Source of the DNA: Tretioscincus oriximinensis
Lineage: Eukaryota > Chordata > Lepidosauria > Squamata > Gymnophthalmidae
Reading direction: 5' to 3'
Assembly: GCA_022410635.1 (NCBI GenBank)
Contig: JAJVDF010000002.1
Location: 6,841,742-6,905,741, forward strand
DNA length: 64,000 bases
A program made the position numbers and the translations under genes. Each line of letters starts with the position of its first letter. Within the stretch, counting starts at the first letter, position 1. Under the pieces are notes generated by a model. It worked only from the letters and a program-made list of their open reading frames with translations. It did no database searches and was not told where the DNA came from. This document shows, piece after piece, positions 45,831 through 58,475 of the stretch.

Positions 45831-47115
45831 TCTATTATTTTAAATATTTCAGTATCTTTGGGTGACAGACAGGAACAGACAGAAATGTTATCTGATTCTG
45901 CTTTTCTACCTACTTGCCACATGTGGCTGTCTAGCCTGTTTGTCTACAGAATGACATGCAACATTGATGAACACCAGCTGCTGTGAAATCTGCGAAAGAT
46001 CACTTCCTTAGGTGTTTTCCTCAGTGTCTCTGTTTACAGTTGGTGCATTTTTTGACGTTCAGTCTGTGTTTGGAAGATGGCACTGGGGGCCCGTATCAAT
46101 TATGCAGAACACTGAAGAAGCCACATATTGATTATGTATGTTGTATTCAAAGTGAAAGGAACTTAGTAGTTATCAGAATTACAGTGATGATACATGTATT
46201 GTTTGCCATTATTGTACTGCCCTTTGGAAGCGGTGCTATGAATAAATGTCATTTATTTTGGTTAAAAGGACTGTTATGGGGAAGGTAGTNTTATGACACT
46301 ATCTTCATTAATCCATTTTAATAAAAGTGAATGGGCTTGATGTGCTGCAGCTCCATTTGCATTGTGTTCCAATTCCACATATTTGCATGGAGCAGGTTGA
46401 ACTCCTGCAGAAGTGGATTACAGCCCCTTCTCATTCAAACACTTTTCTACTGTTCCAGATGATGCGATGGGATTCTCCACATTGTCACGCCAACACCAAC
46501 CCATCATCCCAAAGAAGGTGGGACAGGGCTGATCTCTGCTGGATTTGAATGCTTTCTGGCTTGCACCTAAGCAGCTACAAAGCTGACAGAGACTATGACA
46601 GACAGCTTCAGAACATTTAGGGTGCAGATGTGCTGGTAAGTCTTCCGAGCTCACATACCTCTTCCCTCTTTTTCCATGAGAATATTAGTTTGCTCCATGT
46701 GCAAGTGCACCACTGCTATCGCAGATTTAGCAGCATTACTCCACACAGGGGTGCTGTACTCCAGTAACACACCCCTCAATGGAGTTCCTTTGCCCAGGAA
46801 AGGACAGGTGCTCAATCTGGGGATGCTCTTGGACACCTGCCCTGATACTTGACATTCAGAAGCAGGGAGTGGGCAGACTCATCAGTTACAGTGAGCAAAA
46901 GTTTTGACATCCATGTTCAATGATACTGTTACTATGACCAGAGTGGTGTCTCCAATACTTAGGAACAGCCTCCCCCTGGAGAATTGTCAGGCATGTATAG
47001 TTTATGGTGTCCAGTAAAAAGTTACCTCTTCACCGGGACATTTGATTATTAGCTCCTTCTGTGTCCTGTCTTTCCAGAGAGGGAGGAAAGATTCTTTTTT
47101 TAAAATATTGACGTT
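45831..47115. other. Unique sequence
   Basis: No gene recognised. Frames at 45983-46288 and 46327-46654 lack a domain. Confidence 0.4.
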
Positions 47116-47117
47116 CA

Positions 47118-47184
<67 letters not shown>

Positions 47185-47215
47185 GATGATGATGATGATG
47201 ATGATGATGATAATG
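47116..47215. repeat. Compound trinucleotide array (TTG then GAT)
   Basis: About 12 TTG units pass directly into about 20 ATG/GAT units with one GAAGAT interruption. It is followed by GCCGCCTTGGGACCAACGG and GGGTGGAATAT, a SINE/LINE-like 3' tail, so the array probably lies in a retroposon. Confidence 0.9.
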
Positions 47216-47260
47216 ATGCCGCCGCCTTGGGACCAACGGTGAAGGGTGGAATATATCATA

Positions 47261-48689
47261 TGGTATGCAGTGGAATTACCATACCCAAGATTCCTGCTTT
47301 CTGACCATGTCAGTTTAAGCTTGCTTCTAAATTTGCTTACTGGGAAGTTTTTAATTGTGCACACTTCCTACAAGGTCCTTCCATTGATCTACTGCCAAGG
47401 AATGTTCAGAAGATTGCTCCAAAGTGGATTTCCTTTGAAGTGGGCTTTGACGCCATATTCCTTCCAGCAAACTCAACAAATATCCCACCCCCTATGTACA
47501 CAGCATTCCATGAGGAGGTATGATCTTGTGGTAGACTAATCTTCACATAGACCAGGAATTTCCTGGGGATTGCTAGCCCAGACCACCAACTGTCTGAGGA
47601 CTGTAGTAACCAAACATATTCCCAAGCAAGACTTGATTGTTGAGTTTAGCTCCCAGGGGTTCCTGAACAGGAACTGTACATTAAATTTCTGAGATGAACT
47701 TGCAATCACAGCACTTTACATAGACTTTTCTGATGATTTAGCACCAGAGAAAGAGTGACAAGACGATGGAAGATGAGAGCTGCTTATCATTCTATCAACC
47801 TCCGATAACATCCTGGTGAGTGCAGAGTATGGAACTAAGCAGGTACCAGAGGGCAAGATGTTGATTAGGAAGATGCTGGAGAAAAGGACAAAGGACAGCT
47901 GAGCTAAACATAAACTCATCCTGCTGATTGTGGCAGAGATGGAAAACAAGTTTTGCAAACATTAGAGGCTGGATAACAAATTAATCCCATGAAACCACTC
48001 AACGTTTTTTGAAAAACCTTCATAATTCTGTCCTTCCTCTCTGCGCTTGGGAAAGCCAAAGGCAAATATCAGCANTTTGAGGGCCGGAATATTTGTGCTT
48101 CTACATGCCCTTAAGTATTAAAGGATAGAGGATATGTTCCCTAGAAAATCATTTGCAGTATAGATATTTTCTCTGAAATTGCACAACAGATATATCAGGA
48201 ATGGGTTTCTCTTTGTGATCAGTTGGTGCAGCTGGGGCCACGTATTTAGGACTGAAAAAAATGCCCCATTTATAAATTTGATATCTTCCCTGGTACAGTA
48301 TACTTGAACAAGAAGTCCCACGTTAAGAGAAGAAGAAAAAAATTCTAGTGTGTTGGTGAACTCTCGAGAAACATTAAAGGAAAGGTGACAATTTTCTTAG
48401 TTTAAATTCAGGGTGCGTATGATAAAAAGAGCCTGAATCCTAAATACTGGATTAGGATTGCTCTATTCACATGTATGTTGTTTATTGCTATGTTGATTAT
48501 GTACATTATTGTTCTGTATACACTATATGTGATTGTATTATAGATTTGGACTTACTCTAAGCTTGGAATTGGTGTGGAACGTTTGTTGATAGTTTTTTTC
48601 TCTGTTTTGTGTACTGTATCAACCCCCCTTCCTTTAAACTCATACTTGGACACTACAAAGTGGAACAAGGAGAAATATTAGTCAGATTT
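47261..48689. other. Unique sequence
   Basis: No gene or repeat recognised. Confidence 0.4.
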
Positions 48690-48938
48690 TACTACTTACT
48701 TACTTACTTATATTTCTATACTGCCCTATACTCAAAAGTCTCAGGATAGTTAACAATAAAAGTATAATTGACATATTAAAACCAACATTACCGGAAAGTA
48801 GGGGAGGGAGAGCTGTTTTTCAACCAAAGGCCAGACTAAAGAGGTACGTATTTAGTGACTTTCTGAAAGAATACAGTGATAACAACCGATGCACCTCCAG
48901 TGAGAGACTGTTCCACAGCCTAGGGGCTGTCTGTGAGA
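48690..48938. mobile_element. Repeat family W, copy 1
   Basis: A TTAC/TTAT start, then TTCTATACTGCCCTATACTC, a middle part with GGGGAGGGAGAGC, GGCCAGACTAAAGAGGTACG, and GACTGTTCCACAGCCTAGGG. Parallel pieces lie at 57470-57650 and 59245-59520. It is a common squamate retroposon style; class not assigned. Confidence 0.6.
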
Positions 48939-48982
48939 AGTCAATAGTATATTAAGAGTTAGTCAATAGTATGTTAAGAGTA
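48939..48982. repeat. 22-bp tandem duplication
   Basis: AGTCAATAGTAT(A/G)TTAAGAGT(T/A) occurs twice head to tail with two differences. Confidence 0.9.
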
Positions 48983-49914
48983 ATTGCAGGTAGGTAATAT
49001 GGATTTATCTTCTCTGCAGAAAGTAGAAGAGGATTCCAAATGTCAATGAAATTGTTTTTGATCAGTTGTCTGTGCTTGTACTGATTGAGTTTGATAGTAG
49101 TTTTCATAGTCACTGGTGTGTGTATCTAGCATGCACATATTGAAGAATTTGTAATTATTCTAATTATACCAAACAATGATTAGCATTTTATTGTTATTTT
49201 CTGTTCTGAAAATGACTGATTTTTTTTTTGTTGCTTGATTGCTGAAGTGCATTTTATCTTTTGACCCTTGTGATTTGGAATCTACTTACCATNAGTCATT
49301 GAACTGGCATGTCTATGTAAAAGCAACTGATTTTCTTCCTTTTTTGATGTTTTATAGCACTTGCCATTAGTAATGTTTCTGGTTATAGCCATCCGAACCT
49401 ATGTCACAGCTTTCTAAACATCCAGGGTCATCATGGATTCAGATGTTACAGCAGTGCTGGCAATTCTACAAGCTCATCATCTGGGAATTTAACTGATACA
49501 ATTATATCTTTGCGGTTGGTAGGAAGATACTGTCCACATTATAAATAGAATTGTTGAACACTAATGAGTCCATATTTTAAGCCTCTTTTATTGCAACCTT
49601 CTGATTAGATTCCATTTCCTTCATAGTAACAATTCAAGATTCTAAATCCATTAGGGATTCCTAACCTTATATTCATATGTTTTAAACTGTGAGAACTTGG
49701 TTTTAGGATATATCCAGACACATGCTTTAAAATTCACATTTCCATACTTCTAAATGGCATTCTTAATAGTGAGATGATCTGCTTTATGAGGTGCATCGGA
49801 TAGCCAAACTATGTAAGTTCAGAAGTCTGGTAAAAATGGCCCCTATTCATTTTGGCCTTTGGCTGAGAGAATAATATCTTCTTCCTATGCAGGCACCATC
49901 ATTGATTTTTAGTT
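48983..49914. other. Unique sequence
   Basis: No feature recognised. Confidence 0.4.
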
Positions 49915-50010
49915 ATTCTGTTTTTGCTGGTTTTATAATCATTTTATTGTGACCTGTCTTGAAATCTTTAGGAACAGGATGCGATGTAAATAAATTAATT
50001 AAAATGGGTA
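49915..50010 (+). mobile_element. LINE/SINE 3' tail relic
   Basis: TTTTATTGTGACCTGTCTTG, GGATGCGATGTAAATAAATT: same style as the tail at 16940-17045. Confidence 0.5.
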
Positions 50011-50680
50011 AACAAATTGTATCCATATTATCTCATTTGACTCAATCCAATTAGCCTGGGGTATATAAACCAAGCAGATTTTTCTTCTACCAGCATTGCC
50101 TTCATGAGGAGAGAGGGGGGGAGGAGGAAGAGAGTGAAAGAGAGGGGTTGGTTGAAAATTGCCTTCTTTGCCATGACCTGTTTTGAAGGCCTTACTTGTC
50201 TCCAGTTAGAACAATTTGATTATAACAAGTGTGAACAGTACAGGCAGATTTTTAAATTATTTTTTAAAATCAAAGCTTGTAAAACACACTATAGGATCAA
50301 AAGGCTTATTTGGCCAGTGTCCTTAGAGTAACCAAACTGGGAGTCAGGAATAAATAGCAACTTCAATGAGGCATGGTTAATGACACATTTGGTTGCCTAC
50401 TTGCTGGGCAAGAGAATAAGATCCGCCTTGCTGCACCAAAAGATATGCCACAAGGTTGATCAAAGGCCAGTAAACTAATTTTCACTACATTTTTTTTCTT
50501 TGATCAGATGTTTCACCCTGTTTTATTAATGAGGAAAATCTTGCAACCAATGTATTGAAGTTCACTAGTTAGGTCTTGTTATCATGGCCAATGCTTTAGA
50601 ATTTTTTTAATTGTTTGCATGATGGATTACATTTTGATTCTTTAAAGTACTTCTGTTAAGCACTTTCTTCTGTTATCCAG
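50011..50680. other. Unique sequence
   Basis: A purine-rich patch (50105-50150), otherwise unassigned. Confidence 0.4.
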
Positions 50681-50882
50681 CCACTTTGAGCAATTCTTTG
50701 AGCAAGAGCAGTGAAAATAGCAGCAATATCTGTATGTTCGTTCTCAAGCAACTTGCCTGCAAAGGTACACCACTTCTGCAATTACAGATAAGGCCAGTGG
50801 CTCTCAGTGACTTCCTGGATGAGCACAGCAGTAGTGGAGAGTTTGATCAAGAGGCCAGCAGAGAAGTCACCATTGGGGAAGG
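50681..50882 (+). other. Candidate exon (unassigned)
   Basis: A pyrimidine-rich tract ending TGTTATCCAG precedes 50681, and GGGTAAGT, a consensus-like splice donor, follows 50882. The 202-bp interval is open in one frame and encodes a serine/glutamate-rich segment (SDFLDEHSSSGEFDQEASRE). I do not recognise it. Chance splice-like words are common, so this is only a candidate for a coding or lncRNA exon. Confidence 0.2.
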
Positions 50883-51349
50883 GTAAGTGCCAGGACAGAG
50901 GAGAGAGAGGAGGGTCAATCCTTGCCCTATAGCCATTCCTCTGGGGGGATACTTGTAGCACGTCCCCACCTTCCTTCTCCTGGCCTCTCAGACAAACCCT
51001 CCGCCATCATTTTGGCTGCCTGGAGAGCATTGAGATCCAATCACTTCACCTTCCACCCAGAAAACAGAGCATCCAACCATCCTTAGCCTTTCACCTCCTC
51101 CCTCTAACCACTGTGTCCCTTGCCTCACCTCACCATATTTCCCACTCCCTCTAAAGTGGGTTGAAGCCGGATTTAAATGTGACCCATGGGGACACCCAAG
51201 TCCACCTTCTGTCCACTTTTAGGATAAGAACAACCATCAGGAAAAGAGGAAGTTCCTTCAAACTAAACTGGACACAACTGAACTTTAATCCACCTTTACT
51301 ACACTGCTAATGTCCAGTACATTTTCTGCAACAGGTTTATCAACTAAGA
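50883..51349. other. Unique sequence
   Basis: C/T-rich but unassigned. Confidence 0.4.
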
Positions 51350-51610
51350 AATACATAAGAACATAAAAGGATCCCTGATGATTCAGGTCACAGCCCATTG
51401 CACTAGGGCAGTGTAAAGCAGAAAAAGGCAACCCCCTCACCTGCTCTTGACCCTCCTGCAAATGGTATTTCAGGAATACTGCCTGTTGTTCCATCCCTGA
51501 GTCAGTAACAAGACATCCATCCTAATAGATACATCTGTCTTCCAGAAATTTGTCTAAACCTAACTTAAAGCTATCTAGGCTGGCAGCTACCAGTACTTCT
51601 GTAATCTTGG
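51350..51610 (-). mobile_element. CR1 3' fragment
   Basis: Starts at the complement of the terminal octamers (ACATAAGAACATAAAAGG), then TGCAAATGGTATTTCAGG, CTGTTGTTCCATCC, and TCTAAACCTAACTTAAAGC near the ORF2 stop. Clear reverse match to 22000-22286. Confidence 0.85.
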
Positions 51611-53279
51611 ATGATACTTTAAAAGGAGGGGAGGGAAGAATGAGAGGCCAATTTTAGATGTCCAGAAAGCAGAAAGCATGTCTCATGATCCTGCAAAATC
51701 CAAGGACTATTAGTTATTCCACCGATAATTAAGCTATCGTTTTCTCAAAAAATCTGGTTTTGCTTCAAATGGAAAGGGAATCAAGAGAATCAAATACTCA
51801 GCATTTGATTTGACAGAGAGGCTAATCTGCCTTCAGTAAAGGTCTAATAGATTGTCCTATGATATGATATTATAAAACAGGGTGAAGAAAATTGCATGAA
51901 CTTGCTGAGCTCAGCAAATGTGTAAATGGAATGGTGTGGTTGAGTTAGAAAGATTCTCAGATCCGATTCAGAGCATGAATTGTTCCTTAGGTTGCTGCTG
52001 CACTTGAACTGAGAATTCTCTAAGAACTCTAAAGTATCTCTCTCATTTTGCCAACGGCAGCCACAAATTCCAGCATGCAAACAATATGTCAAAAAGGTCT
52101 TATGCTACACCTCTTGGTTGACAACTCCATCTGCTCCACTCAGATGCCATTTAGCAAATGCTAGATGATTCTGAAATAAATCACTTAAAGCAAGATGAGA
52201 AATTTTAGCTTTGGACTCTGGACAACATCTAAGCCAAGATATTCAGTTCAACAGCATGAAGGATTTCCTCGTACCTGCACTAAATGTTCAGTGCAAAGTA
52301 GTGTCAGCTACTATATATGGTTTTATAAATGAACCAGTTTGGTGAAGTGGTCATAGTAATAATAGTAATAATTTATAAGATTCAGTATTCTGCCACACAG
52401 TTATGCAAACTCAAGTCATCATAAACACAAAATGAGATGTCAGGGAGGATTATTGAATGCATTTTTATTCTAGGGCCTTTTCACCCTTGGTCTGGAAACA
52501 GTTCCGGGCAGATTGTGGAAGTGCATTATTTGCACCATGATCCACCTAGAACTGTCCCTGAGGGGATCCCATTCATTCCTGCTGTGGCCTGCTTAATAGC
52601 TTCCATAAGATGCCCACCACACTGGGAACAGTGCATGATAGCATCCCCTGATTCTGGAGCTTGGCAAAACTCCATTAACAGGGGCAATTAACATGGTCAG
52701 AATGTACTGTTCTAAAAGCAGACTAAGGCCAGATTTGTACTTGGGTTTATTCTGTTCCAGAATAAACCCAATAAAGAGCCTGCTGTACACATACCACTCC
52801 ACACTAAGGCTTCATCCCCACTCACAATATTTAGTAAGGTAGAAGCAACATCACCTTCAATTCACTCCAAGAGGACACGCATGTTCAGCAATCCACTTGC
52901 TAAAAAGGTCCATTGTCGCGGAATTTCTAGTCGCCACAGTTGTGAAATTCAATACCGAGCATTTCTATTATCCAGAAAAAAACCTTTGTTGAGACATTCA
53001 GCAATGTGAACATAGCAAATCTCATGATTTGATGCTGTATGTAAAGTTAACTGGCTCGTGGTTTGCAGAGAAAGCTGGAAATTGTAGGAAGGCAAACAGA
53101 GGATACTAGGAATTATAGGAAGGCAAGTGCAGCGATGCCTTATGGGCTTGTCATATGATAGGATTGCTAGACAATCTGTTGGAGCAATGTAGAAACTTAA
53201 GGTAGGTGAGGCAGTTCACAAACTTGTTTTAAAAGAAATAGTGAGACAAAACATGAAATGAGCAAGGGCCCTAACATAT
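51611..53279. other. Unique sequence with a perfect 14-bp-arm hairpin
   Basis: 52741-52771 is a hairpin with TTGGGTTTATTCTG arms and a 3-base loop, just inside AAGGCCAGATTTGTAC. The rest is unassigned. Confidence 0.5.
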
Positions 53280-53287
53280 ACCATAGA

Positions 53288-53840
53288 TAGGGCTGCCATA
53301 TTTTGGCAGCCCCAAACCNGGACGGGGGTGGGGGTGCGTGCACACGCGCACACACACATGTACATGCGCGCACATACGGACGCTTGTAGTGAGACAGTCT
53401 CACCACAAGCGTCCGTGTTTGTGCACGCGTGTGTGTGTAGCTGCTCCAATGCTGGAGGCTGGGTTTCGCATCAGGCAAAGCGCGCCAACTCACCTGTGTT
53501 TATGACAGGAAAACAGAGCTGTCCTCCTATCACAAACCCATGCATTTTTGCTCAGCTGGAGGCGAGTTGGCGTGCTTTGCCTGACGCAAAACCCCACCTC
53601 CAGCATTGGAGCAGCTACGGCACGCTCCGAGGTTCCTTCCAGGACCCCGGAAAGCGTTGCCGGGCTGCAGCCATCAGCTCTGGTGGCTCCTTTTCCTTTA
53701 AAATCCTGCATTTTTACATTCCCTGATGCAGCATCGGGGAATGTAAAAAGCCGGGATTTTATCTTAAAACCCGGAGGGGACTGTATTTTAGTCCCCCAAA
53801 CCGGGATTGTCCCGCTTTCCCAGGACGTATAGCAACCCTA
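53288..53840. mobile_element. hAT non-autonomous transposon with perfect 8-bp target duplication
   Basis: ACCATAGA lies at both 53280-53287 and 53841-53848. Ends are TAGGGCTGCCATA and, inverted, TAGGGTTGCTATA. Inside are three hairpins: 53377-53415 (18 of 19 matches), 53440-53491 paired with 53564-53615 (52-bp arms), and 53711-53749 (18 of 19). A CA/CG-rich alternating tract is at about 53335-53376. It has no transposase. The open frames on both strands follow from the palindromes. Confidence 0.92.
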
Positions 53841-53848
53841 ACCATAGA

Positions 53849-54296
53849 AGGCATGTGTTAGTCCAGAATGACCCAGGAACAACAGGCCCCCTGGACTACT
53901 TTGTGGAGCTGATTAAGACCCTATCTGAATCAGACTCTAGAGTCTATTAGTAGGTCTACTCCAGGAATTACCAGACATTTTTAAATGTAGTGACATGATA
54001 CTGGCATCTCTTTTTGTCCACCAGATACCTGTGATATCATGTCAAGATGCTGCTAACTTATTCAGACAAAAGAACATGTTTTTTGAGACATTTTAGGTTA
54101 CTGGACATATTGAAGTCTGACAAATTCTGTATGGACACATTATTTGACTGTATTTCCAATAACTTTCTGTGTATGAAAAAGAAAGAGATGAAGCAACAAC
54201 ATCTAACTCTCCTGCTATGGAAGGACAACAGATTACATAGATTACACCTTTCTAATGATATGCCTTAGAAATTAAGAATCATTTTAACCGAAAAGA
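53849..54296. other. Unique sequence
   Basis: No feature recognised. The frame 54047-54268 lacks a motif. Confidence 0.4.
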
Positions 54297-54375
54297 ATAA
54301 AAGTTTATTAAAAAGAAGAGGAGAAGGGAGGGAGGAAGAAAAGGAGGAAGGAAGGGTGGGAGGGAGGGAGAAATG
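54297..54375. repeat. Purine-rich GGAA/GGGA tract
   Basis: Imperfect GGAGG and GGAAG units. Confidence 0.85.
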
Positions 54376-57300
54376 TTTTGAGATCCTAAAAATGCAATCC
54401 AGTATAGCTAATGGCAGTCTAGTGATCACACTTTCTTTGCTTCAAAATTGTGGAGGAGTTGAGGAATGTGGCATTAGATCCACCATCTCACCTCTGGAAC
54501 AGTTTCTCATGGGGAAGCAGTTTGACAATGGCTGAAAAATCCATAGTTGACGTTCATCTCCTGAGGGTGACTCAGTTATGACTTATCACAAGGACTTCTG
54601 TTGTCAGTACTGCTGATCAAATGGCTCTGCTGGAGTAAGACCTATTATCTAATTCTGTATGTGAGCGTTTGATGTGATGTCTTTGCATTCCACTTACTGC
54701 AGTAAACTGCTCCTGCCTTCTTGCTAAACTGCAATTAGGATAGCTGAAAGTCCCCAAAGGTGCCCTTTCTCTTCTGAAAATGAAACTGCTAGGTTTTTTA
54801 GTTCATTAATCAGGAGCTGACTGAATGACAGGGAGGTTGGAAAGCTCATGTTACTGCTACATCTGTAACCCAATTACTCTCCTCCCCAAGACAGATTTGA
54901 AAAGCCTTGTGTGATTACATTACTTTTCATAACTAGGCAAGATTCCCGTTTGATGAGAATGCCTCTCTTCATTCTTATGCGCACTGATTCAACCTTGCAT
55001 TCCTAGTCTGTAATGGGCTCATCAGAATGAAAGAAAGTAGTTGTGGTGAAGGGAAGCAGCTGGCTTCAAATGTGTACATTTTTTATGTTTACGCTGTCTG
55101 GACTGCTGCTATTACAAATCATTCAGAAAGCTGTTCAGAAGATATACTGCATNGTCTTATGCATGGCCATGAAAAGCAAACCAGTTGAGATCTGAATCAG
55201 GAAAACCTTTGAGTTAGCTCATCTACAAATTTAAGGCCATGGTTCAGAAAAGTCCTGCAAAACTCTTCAAAATCACACCACCAACAGGATGCTGCAAAAG
55301 TGATTGATGAATCAGCTCAGAGGTACCAACTGGACATCCAGTTGGTTTCAGAGCAATGTTTACTTATCTCTCCACTATGGTAGTTATCTACATTTGAATG
55401 CCAGACCCTGGTATGAAAAGGTTCAGCAAAAAATCTATGCTGCCAGGTGTCTTCATAAAAGTTCATAGTGTTTTAGCAAAACAAAAATATACACANCCAC
55501 TGGTAGCCTGTTAATAATAATGCAGTCCTAGAAAATTGCAGGAAACTGGTGTGTGGAAAACTGGCTGTGTGGGGGCACTTCTTACAATAGCATTACTAAA
55601 TTGATATTGTCAATGAGGCCAAAGAACCAAAGATGATGATGAATCTACCTATCTTGTCCACCCTCCATGTAAACAAGCATGCTGCAAGGGTATCACCAGG
55701 ATAGAATGGCAGGTACACAATGTCAAAAACGCCCCAGGATTCAGCCCGTCCCTAAAATTGATATTTGCAGGTGTTACTTATCTTCCATATTAGTCCGCGC
55801 TTTACTATATTGCTTTCACTTTCGCTTATTCAAAAGCTTCTCCCACCCACTGGACCTTTGGGCAGCAAACTGCAAGTCTACCTGATTTGCCAGAGGTTCA
55901 TCATTAGGTGGAGCACTCCAGCTGGTAGTAACTCCAGCACTCTAGTAATGTTTATTCTTGCTTTAGCTCTTTGTTACTCCTTATCTAACTCCCAGAGTTA
56001 GTTCTGAATCTATTCCCACCAATAAATCTATATAAAAGTATTCATTTCTCAGGGTCTTATTTGAAAGAGGAAGGAAGGCTGCTAACAGCAGGCAGATAAC
56101 ATAGGACTGGATCCACAGTAGTCAGTAGTCTCTATTCTTGTTTCATTGTGGGTGGCCATACTGTTCCCACCGTCTTGTGAGAAGCAGACAATCTTCTAAT
56201 ACTGCAGTACTGTCACTTTGCAAGAAAACTGATCCTTTCTAAGGCTAGGTCTACATGCCTTGCTTTGTAGCGAATTCCCTACATGATCACAACGAATAAC
56301 TTATTCTTCCACCCACATGCAGTAAGGAAACTTCGTATATTTGAACTACAATCCCCATGAGGCTTTGCATGCCTAAGACTCCCCCCCAAATCTACTTATT
56401 GGCCATTGGCTATAGATCACTCTCCCCCCCCTCTTTGTTACTTGGGTGGGAGAATCAAAGATAGAGAGAAAGAAAATAGGGTTTAGGATTTTTAAAATGA
56501 AGCTTTTAGACTGCAATGGGCATTTTAATCAAAATTGCTGTGATTCCCTGCTTATATTCTGCAAGTAAAGCAGATTTTGCATGCCTGCCTGGCTGAAGAC
56601 AAGATAGAATTTGCAGAAAATATCACAGTTGTGTCACGTGGTCCTGGCAAAAGGATCTCATCTTCCATTGTGGAATCAGAATACTAGTACTGGGATGAAA
56701 ANCTGGAATTCAGGAAATTTATATGGCTACCACTGCTGGAAGCTCATGGTTAAGTGAGGCACATCCCCCATAATATCAATTGAAAAAACCTCATCTAGAA
56801 GCACCTTAAATTGCCCAAAAGTTGCTTCCCAGAAAAAACTCAAGTACCAATAAACATCTTCTGAACACATAGAACCATTTTCAGAGAAAGATTGGTATTA
56901 ACATTCCTATCCATTATACCTTCAATACTATTTTCCGTTCACCTTCAAAGAACTCAAATAGTTATCTTTTGGCAGAAATTCAATTTCTCATGCCTTAGGC
57001 TTGCCTTCGGCTAGTTTGTACTCTGAAACTTTCAAGGTTTCACAAAATACAAATCTATATTTTTTATAAAAAAAAATCTTATGGGAAGTAACCTGATTTG
57101 CTGCAGAAATAGCTTGGGTAGGGGTCATGGGGGTTTGGATACTTCTGCTGACACACGGACTGTCATAAATGCAGGTTTCTCTTTATTTTCTTTATTGCTT
57201 TCCTGATTAACCGTTTTAGGTTCAACCAAATAATGAATCCCTTTGTGTGACCTATATTAAGTTATAACCCACAAAATCAAAGACAGAAAACGTAGCATAA

Positions 57301-57469
57301 AAATTGCTGTCAAAATGGGACGGAAACAGCCTTGTAATTCTCTTGAATAATGTACTATTCCAGCCTGAGACCATCTAGTTTCTAGGAAGATGGAACCCAA
57401 AAGCATTTCCATGTGATTATCAGTGATACTAAAATATTTCTGATACAGTTTCACAGTACACTCTTGCAA
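54376..57469. other. Unique sequence; candidate conserved block at 54640-55160
   Basis: 54640-55160 has GTTCATTAATCAGGAGCTG, AACTGCAATTAGG and other homeodomain-like cores, with no repeat. 55325-55346 is a perfect 10-bp-arm hairpin (ACCAACTGGA). 56345-56420 may be a weak family Y relative. No gene found. Confidence 0.3.
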
Positions 57470-57650
57470 TCTTATTTATTTCTTTATTTACTTACATACT
57501 TATTTTATTTATGCTGATATCCCGCCCTATAGCCAAAGGTCTCGGTACAGTAAACAAGAACAGCAATTCTATAAAATTAACACTTTAAAAGAGTGCCTGG
57601 AAAGCTCTTTTGTCAAACAAAGCCCAGCTGAAAGAGGTGTTTCTTCCATT
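57470..57650. mobile_element. Repeat family W, copy 2
   Basis: TTATTTAT-type start, ATATCCCGCCCTATAGCC, GTCAAACAAAGCCCAGCTG and AAGAGGTGTTTCTT follow the order seen at 48690-48860. Confidence 0.55.
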
Positions 57651-58384
57651 CCTATCAGTTTCTCTCCATTTTAACTTTATCCATACTCATTTTTGCATGA
57701 AATATCCCTTTAATATCTCCAATTTTCTTAAAAATGTATCTGTTGTTCTCTTCTATTTCTTTGCATTGTTCTTTTAAGGGGAAAAAAGGCCTTCTTATCT
57801 ATTGTTGCTATAAATCAACATTCAGTTGGGGTATATTTTCTTTATTGCTTGCCTTTTGTTTTCCTTCTTTTCTTCGCTATTTGTAAAGCCTTTTTGTCTT
57901 CTTACACATCTTTTTTGGGGGTTGTTTTTTGTTGATTCCTCCTATACAATGTTACAAATCTATGTCTATAGTTCTCCACATACTCTGCTTACCAGATCTA
58001 ATCCCTTAAAGATACATATTCATAAGGGGTGTTATATGTTCTATTGGTTTTCTCTACTTTCTTCAATTTAAATTTGAATTTTGCAATAAAAACGCGTGAT
58101 CTGAGGCATAGTCTGTTTCCAGGTCTTATTTTTGTTCTTCTTCATCTCTGCTGAAAATTGTAAAATCATCTGAGAATATTCACAGCCCCGTTTACTGGAA
58201 CAAAGCTTTCATGCCATTCTAAGGCTTGAATAGGTTTGAAGCCTGCTGATCTCTTAGAGCTCCAGGAGCCTGCTTTGGGTAGTGCATTTTGTTGCACCAC
58301 CATAATGAGTCCCCCTGCTATATTAAATAATGCCATTCCGGATGCATTCCACAAGGATTTGCCTTCTTCTGCTTGAGGCAATCC
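57651..58384. other. Unique T-rich sequence
   Basis: No feature recognised. Confidence 0.4.
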
Positions 58385-58475
58385 CAGTACAATTGGTGGG
58401 CCATTGTATGAGACAGAATGCTGACTAGATGGACTGTGTCCCGATTCAGCAGGGCTCCTCTTATGTTCTTATATT
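58385..58475 (+). mobile_element. CR1 3' end fragment
   Basis: TGGTGGGCCATTGTATGAGA, CTAGATGGACTGTGTCC and CAGCAGGGCTCCTCTTATG end in the octamer array. Confidence 0.8.

Noticed and set aside
44849..45922. A 357-codon frame
   Set aside because: Most of it is the N run of the assembly gap; the two ends are the duplicated 65-bp flanks.
47030..47242. Histidine- and glutamine-rich frame, possible metal-binding peptide
   Set aside because: It is the TTG/GAT trinucleotide array read in frame.
53197..53832. Frames of up to 132 codons on both strands
   Set aside because: They lie within the hAT element and its hairpins, with no domain.
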